Of a stretch of DNA of 64,000 bases, positions 61,514 through 64,000 are shown piece after piece (the first letter of the stretch is position 1; each line of letters opens with the position of its first letter). The notes under the pieces are model-generated. The model saw nothing but the letters and a program-made list of their open reading frames with translations. It ran no database searches and was not told the origin of the DNA. Source of the stretch: UBA1479 sp963976055 (GTDB taxonomy: Bacteria; Pseudomonadota; Alphaproteobacteria; Rhodospirillales; Casp-alpha2); the NCBI GenBank assembly GCA_963976055.1, contig CAXBJB010000002.1, positions 124,001-188,000 of the forward strand. Direction: 5' to 3'. The position numbers were made by a program, and so were the translations under genes.

Positions 61514-63000
61514 GTCGGCCCGATGGTATAGCCGTTGTTTTCAGCCGCGTCGTTCGTCGCGAAACCGAAGTCGGCGGCCACGCAGGCGTAGATGCGGTAG
61601 ATCGGCTCCCCTTTGGTTACCCGGTCACCGGTCTTTTTCAGAAGGTCGACGCCCGCGCCTTTGTCCAAGGGGGCGCCGGCAAGGCGGGCGATGCGGCCCA
61701 GACGATAGCAGTCGATACCTTGGATCACGCCGTCGGCCGGGGCGCAGACATCCTCCACCAGTTCGCCGAGCTGGTGGTTGGTCTTGCTTGGGCCCTGGGC
61801 CTTGATGATCCGCTCCATGGCATCGAGCGCCTGCCCGGAATTGAGAATTTCGCAGGCCCGCGCATGGCCGCTGCCGCCCCGCAGTTCGGGGTCGAAGTCG
61901 AGCATCCGACCGGCCAGCAGCAGCGCGTGGTCGCGAAGGTCCTGCGGTGCCCCCGGGTCGTTGCGCAGCACCGCCATGACGTCGCGCGCTTCAAGGACAG
62001 GGCCGATTCCTCGCCCGATGGGTTGCGCGCCGTCGCTGAACACCACATCGATAATCAGGCCGACCTTGTCGCCGACGTATTCGAACATCTTGCGCAGGCG
62101 GACGGCGTCGGCATGGCTGCGCACCTTGGCGGTGGGGCCCACGGGAATGTCGATGACCAGATGGGTCGAACCCGCGGCCATTTTCTTGGAAATGATCGAA
62201 GCGACCATCTGTTCGGGTGTGTCGATGCGCAGCGGCCGTTCGACGGAAATCAGGATGTCGTCGGCTGGCGACAAATTGACGTGACCGCCCCATACCAGAC
62301 AACCCTTCTCGCGCTCGACCACGGCGCGCATCTGGGTGATTGACAGATTGACCTCGGCCAGGACCTCCATGGTGTCGGCGGTGCCGGCGGGCGAGGTGAT
62401 GGCACGGGACGACGTCTTGGGCACCGGCAGGCCGTGGGCCGCGACGATGGGGACGACGATCATCGAAGTGCGGTTGCCAGGAATGCCGCCGATGCAGTGC
62501 TTGTCGATGATGATGGGGGCTTCCCATTCCAGTTTGTTGCCGACCTTGGCCATGGCCTCGGTCAAATCCAGCATCTCGGCCGTCGTGCTGAAACTGGCCG
62601 CCGAGATCAGAAAGGCCGCGATCTCCATGGGCGAATAGCGGTAGGCGGTGATGTCGGCGATGATCGCCTCGATCTCCGATTTCGACAGCGTGTGACCGTT
62701 GATCTTTGCGCGGATTGATTCCAGGCTTCGGGGTTGGGGCGCCTGGGCGATGCGGACCATTTCCCCTTCGGGCAGGCCAAGCCGCCGGAAAGCCTGTTCT
62801 CCCAATCCCAGTTCGTCCGGCGCAACCATGCCGCAGTCGTCGCAGATGATCAGGTTGGCCAGGATCTGCTTGCCGTCGGAAACCACCTCGATCTTGCGGA
62901 GCGCCTGGAAATCCTCGGCGCGGTAGAGCGAGCAGGACCGCGACAGCAGAGCCACGTTCTCGGGATGGGTGTCGATGGCGATTCGTTTTATTCTGAGCAT
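61510..63000 (-). CDS. AMP-phosphorylase-type (thymidine phosphorylase superfamily) enzyme
   Basis: This 496-residue homodimeric enzyme splits a nucleoside or nucleotide with phosphate. The core KHCIGGIPGNRTSMIVVPIVA and PKTSSRAITSPAGTADTMEVL match AMP phosphorylases, in which the N-terminal ~90 residues are an extra domain, present here. The catalytic-site Lys and Ser lie in SSRAITSPAGT. GGHVNLSPADDILI and KMAAGSTHLVIDIPVG also match. AMP phosphorylase converts AMP and phosphate to adenine and ribose-1,5-bisphosphate in the NMP pathway. Pairing with an archaeal-like PRPP synthase supports nucleotide salvage. Confidence 0.85.
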   Translation of the reverse strand: MLRIKRIAIDTHPENVALLSRSCSLYRAEDFQALRKIEVVSDGKQILANLIICDDCGMVAPDELGLGEQAFRRLGLPEGEMVRIAQAPQPRSLESIRAKINGHTLSKSEIEAIIADITAYRYSPMEIAAFLISAASFSTTAEMLDLTEAMAKVGNKLEWEAPIIIDKHCIGGIPGNRTSMIVVPIVAAHGLPVPKTSSRAITSPAGTADTMEVLAEVNLSITQMRAVVEREKGCLVWGGHVNLSPADDILISVERPLRIDTPEQMVASIISKKMAAGSTHLVIDIPVGPTAKVRSHADAVRLRKMFEYVGDKVGLIIDVVFSDGAQPIGRGIGPVLEARDVMAVLRNDPGAPQDLRDHALLLAGRMLDFDPELRGGSGHARACEILNSGQALDAMERIIKAQGPSKTNHQLGELVEDVCAPADGVIQGIDCYRLGRIARLAGAPLDKGAGVDLLKKTGDRVTKGEPIYRIYACVAADFGFATNDAAENNGYTIGPT

Positions 63001-63106
63001 CCCGTCCCCCTTGAACGCGGTGGCTTGCAGCGGCGCGTTCGAACCCCCCTACTTTTTCATCTTAGGGGGCCGCAAGCAACCGGGTGAGGGGCCGCCGCCG
63101 ACGGTT

Positions 63107-63550
63107 CTAAAATGTCGCCAGGCGGGTTTTCGGGTCCAACATTTCACTGGCGATGACCGGCGGCTTGGCGACGCCGACGTCGGGTGTCAGGGCGTCGGGA
63201 CCGAGTTTCCGGTTCGGCAGGAAGATGGCGCAGACGCTCACCGTGCCGCCCTTTGTCTTGAGGCCGGCAAGCAGGGACAGCACGGTCATGCCCGTCGGCG
63301 TGACGATTTTACTTGCGGCGGCGGGCGGTTGTCTGAGCGCGATCTCGCCGGCCGGACCGCATAGCATCAGGTGCACGGTCTTGCCCTGCTTGGCGATCTG
63401 GTTGGACAAGACCAGGGCCATGGCCTGAGTTTCCGTATCGGGCGAAGTCAGGATGATCAGGGCCTTGTCGACGGGGGCGTCGGCGTTTGCGTTGGGCGCG
63501 AGGGCGGTGAGGGCGACGATGGCGCCGGCGATGGTCTTGCGTATATGCAT
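63107..63550 (-). CDS. Periplasmic DsrE-like protein
   Basis: This 147-residue protein has a signal peptide (TIAGAIVALTALAPNANA). The mature part is DsrE-like: KALIILTSPDTETQAMALVLSNQIAKQGK, MLCGPAGEIAL and VSVCAIFLPNR. The Cys in MLCGP and SVCAIF could take part in sulfur transfer. DsrE/F-type proteins relay sulfane sulfur. The rhodanese-like gene just upstream on the same strand (41-bp gap) fits a sulfur-handling unit. Confidence 0.75.
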   Translation of the reverse strand: MHIRKTIAGAIVALTALAPNANADAPVDKALIILTSPDTETQAMALVLSNQIAKQGKTVHLMLCGPAGEIALRQPPAAASKIVTPTGMTVLSLLAGLKTKGGTVSVCAIFLPNRKLGPDALTPDVGVAKPPVIASEMLDPKTRLATF

Positions 63551-63590
63551 GCTGGTTACTCCGTTATCGTTGGCGGGCAGGAACAGGCAA

Positions 63591-64000
63591 TCACGGCAGC
63601 CCGTACATCTTTTCTTTGTTGAGCTTATAGCTCCACGGCAGCCCGGAATTCTTCCAGCCGTCCTTCAGGCGCCAGTTCTTATGGGGGCCGTCCTTCAGGG
63701 TGCCGCCCTCGAACCCGTCGACGACGACATAAACCTTTTCAAATCCCAGGCCATCGAGTGCCTTGGCCGACGGCGCGCCGCGCTCGCCGCCCGATCGGCA
63801 CATGAGGATCACAGGCGTGGCCTTGCTTAGGCCGCGGTTTTCAAGCGCGCGGGCGACCGCGGCGGCGAAATCCAGGTTCTTCTTCATCAGGAACACGGAC
63901 TTCTTCTCGTTCCACTTGCTGCGGTCGGACAGCAAGTATGGCACGTTCAGGTCCACCATGTCGGTGAAGCCGGTGAACATGATCTCGATGGGGTCTCGGA
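63591..64000 (-). CDS. Rhodanese-like protein (5' end outside the window)
   Basis: This rhodanese (sulfurtransferase) domain is open at the right edge: translation upstream of 63980 reads RDPIEIMFTG without stop, so the gene begins beyond 64000. The active-site loop is PVILMCRSGGERGAPSAK, with the cysteine carrying persulfide. The tail GGTLKDGPHKNWRLKDGWKNSGLPWSYKL is typical of the exported single-domain form found beside DsrE-like genes. A signal peptide cannot be checked. Confidence 0.85.
   Translation of the reverse strand, partial: RDPIEIMFTGFTDMVDLNVPYLLSDRSKWNEKKSVFLMKKNLDFAAAVARALENRGLSKATPVILMCRSGGERGAPSAKALDGLGFEKVYVVVDGFEGGTLKDGPHKNWRLKDGWKNSGLPWSYKLNKEKMYGLP

Overview
The window reads as a GC-rich alphaproteobacterial chromosome, most likely from the Rhodospirillales or a neighbouring order. 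Supporting markers are an NDUFA12-type complex I protein gene beside mlaD and a DUF2155 gene, a MipZ division ATPase, a clpS-clpA pair, a long class II (B12-dependent) ribonucleotide reductase, a phasin with PhaR-type operators, and a gyrA-coaD overlap. Coding density is high and many genes overlap by 1-8 bases. No rRNA, CRISPR array, transposase or integrase was seen.

Layout. 1-3161: the 3' end of gyrA, coaD, and a MerR-HTH/class III adenylyl cyclase fusion. 3186-4047: a tRNA-Lys gene with its own promoter, followed by a 707-bp insert bounded by 47-bp perfect repeats of the tRNA 3' half and carrying one winged-helix regulator. This looks like the remnant of a tRNA-integrated element. 4183-5379: nnrS. 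5515-12460: a branched-chain-amide-type ABC transporter (livHMGF plus a Tat-exported binding protein), a nitrilase and a LysR regulator. 12469-16923 (minus) and 17081-22903 (plus): a divergent catabolic locus. The minus arm has an AtuA-like pair, a D-2-hydroxyacid dehydrogenase, a PhyH dioxygenase and a GntR regulator. The plus arm has a TRAP transporter, a tiny membrane protein, an IlvD/Edd dehydratase and an RraA-type lyase. 22989-28711: small envelope and hypothetical genes, a type III polyketide synthase with an ICMT-like methyltransferase, fliN, a ChaC-like cyclotransferase and a kappa-GST-like isomerase. 28995-36633: an acyl-CoA ligase, a molybdopterin oxidoreductase, mipZ, and VWA and DnaJ-domain proteins. 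36845-40476: galU, ugd and a phosphohexomutase, the nucleotide-sugar supply for surface polysaccharide. 40787-47288: a D,D-carboxypeptidase with a SPOR domain, the phasin, clpS-clpA and a CoA-transferase. 47285-52790: a Cys-rich exported protein, a GNAT-like protein, a BtuF-like protein, a frameshifted hydrolase, RidA and a REC-metallo-beta-lactamase fusion. 53155-59034: nrdJ, NDUFA12, two mlaD genes and DUF2155. 59076-64000: a broken cytochrome c, a CPA2 antiporter, an archaeal-type PRPP synthase with an AMP-phosphorylase-type enzyme, and DsrE and rhodanese proteins running off the edge.

The best candidates for something undescribed are the divergent TRAP/AtuA/PhyH/IlvD/RraA locus, the tRNA-Lys mini-element with its self-regulated promoter, the MerR-cyclase fusion, the REC-MBL fusion and the PRPP synthase/AMP phosphorylase pair. 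Two genes (50171-50988 and 59076-59360) each look broken by one missing base; real pseudogenes and assembly errors cannot be told apart here. All functional calls rest on reading motifs and family resemblance by eye; no database search was run.
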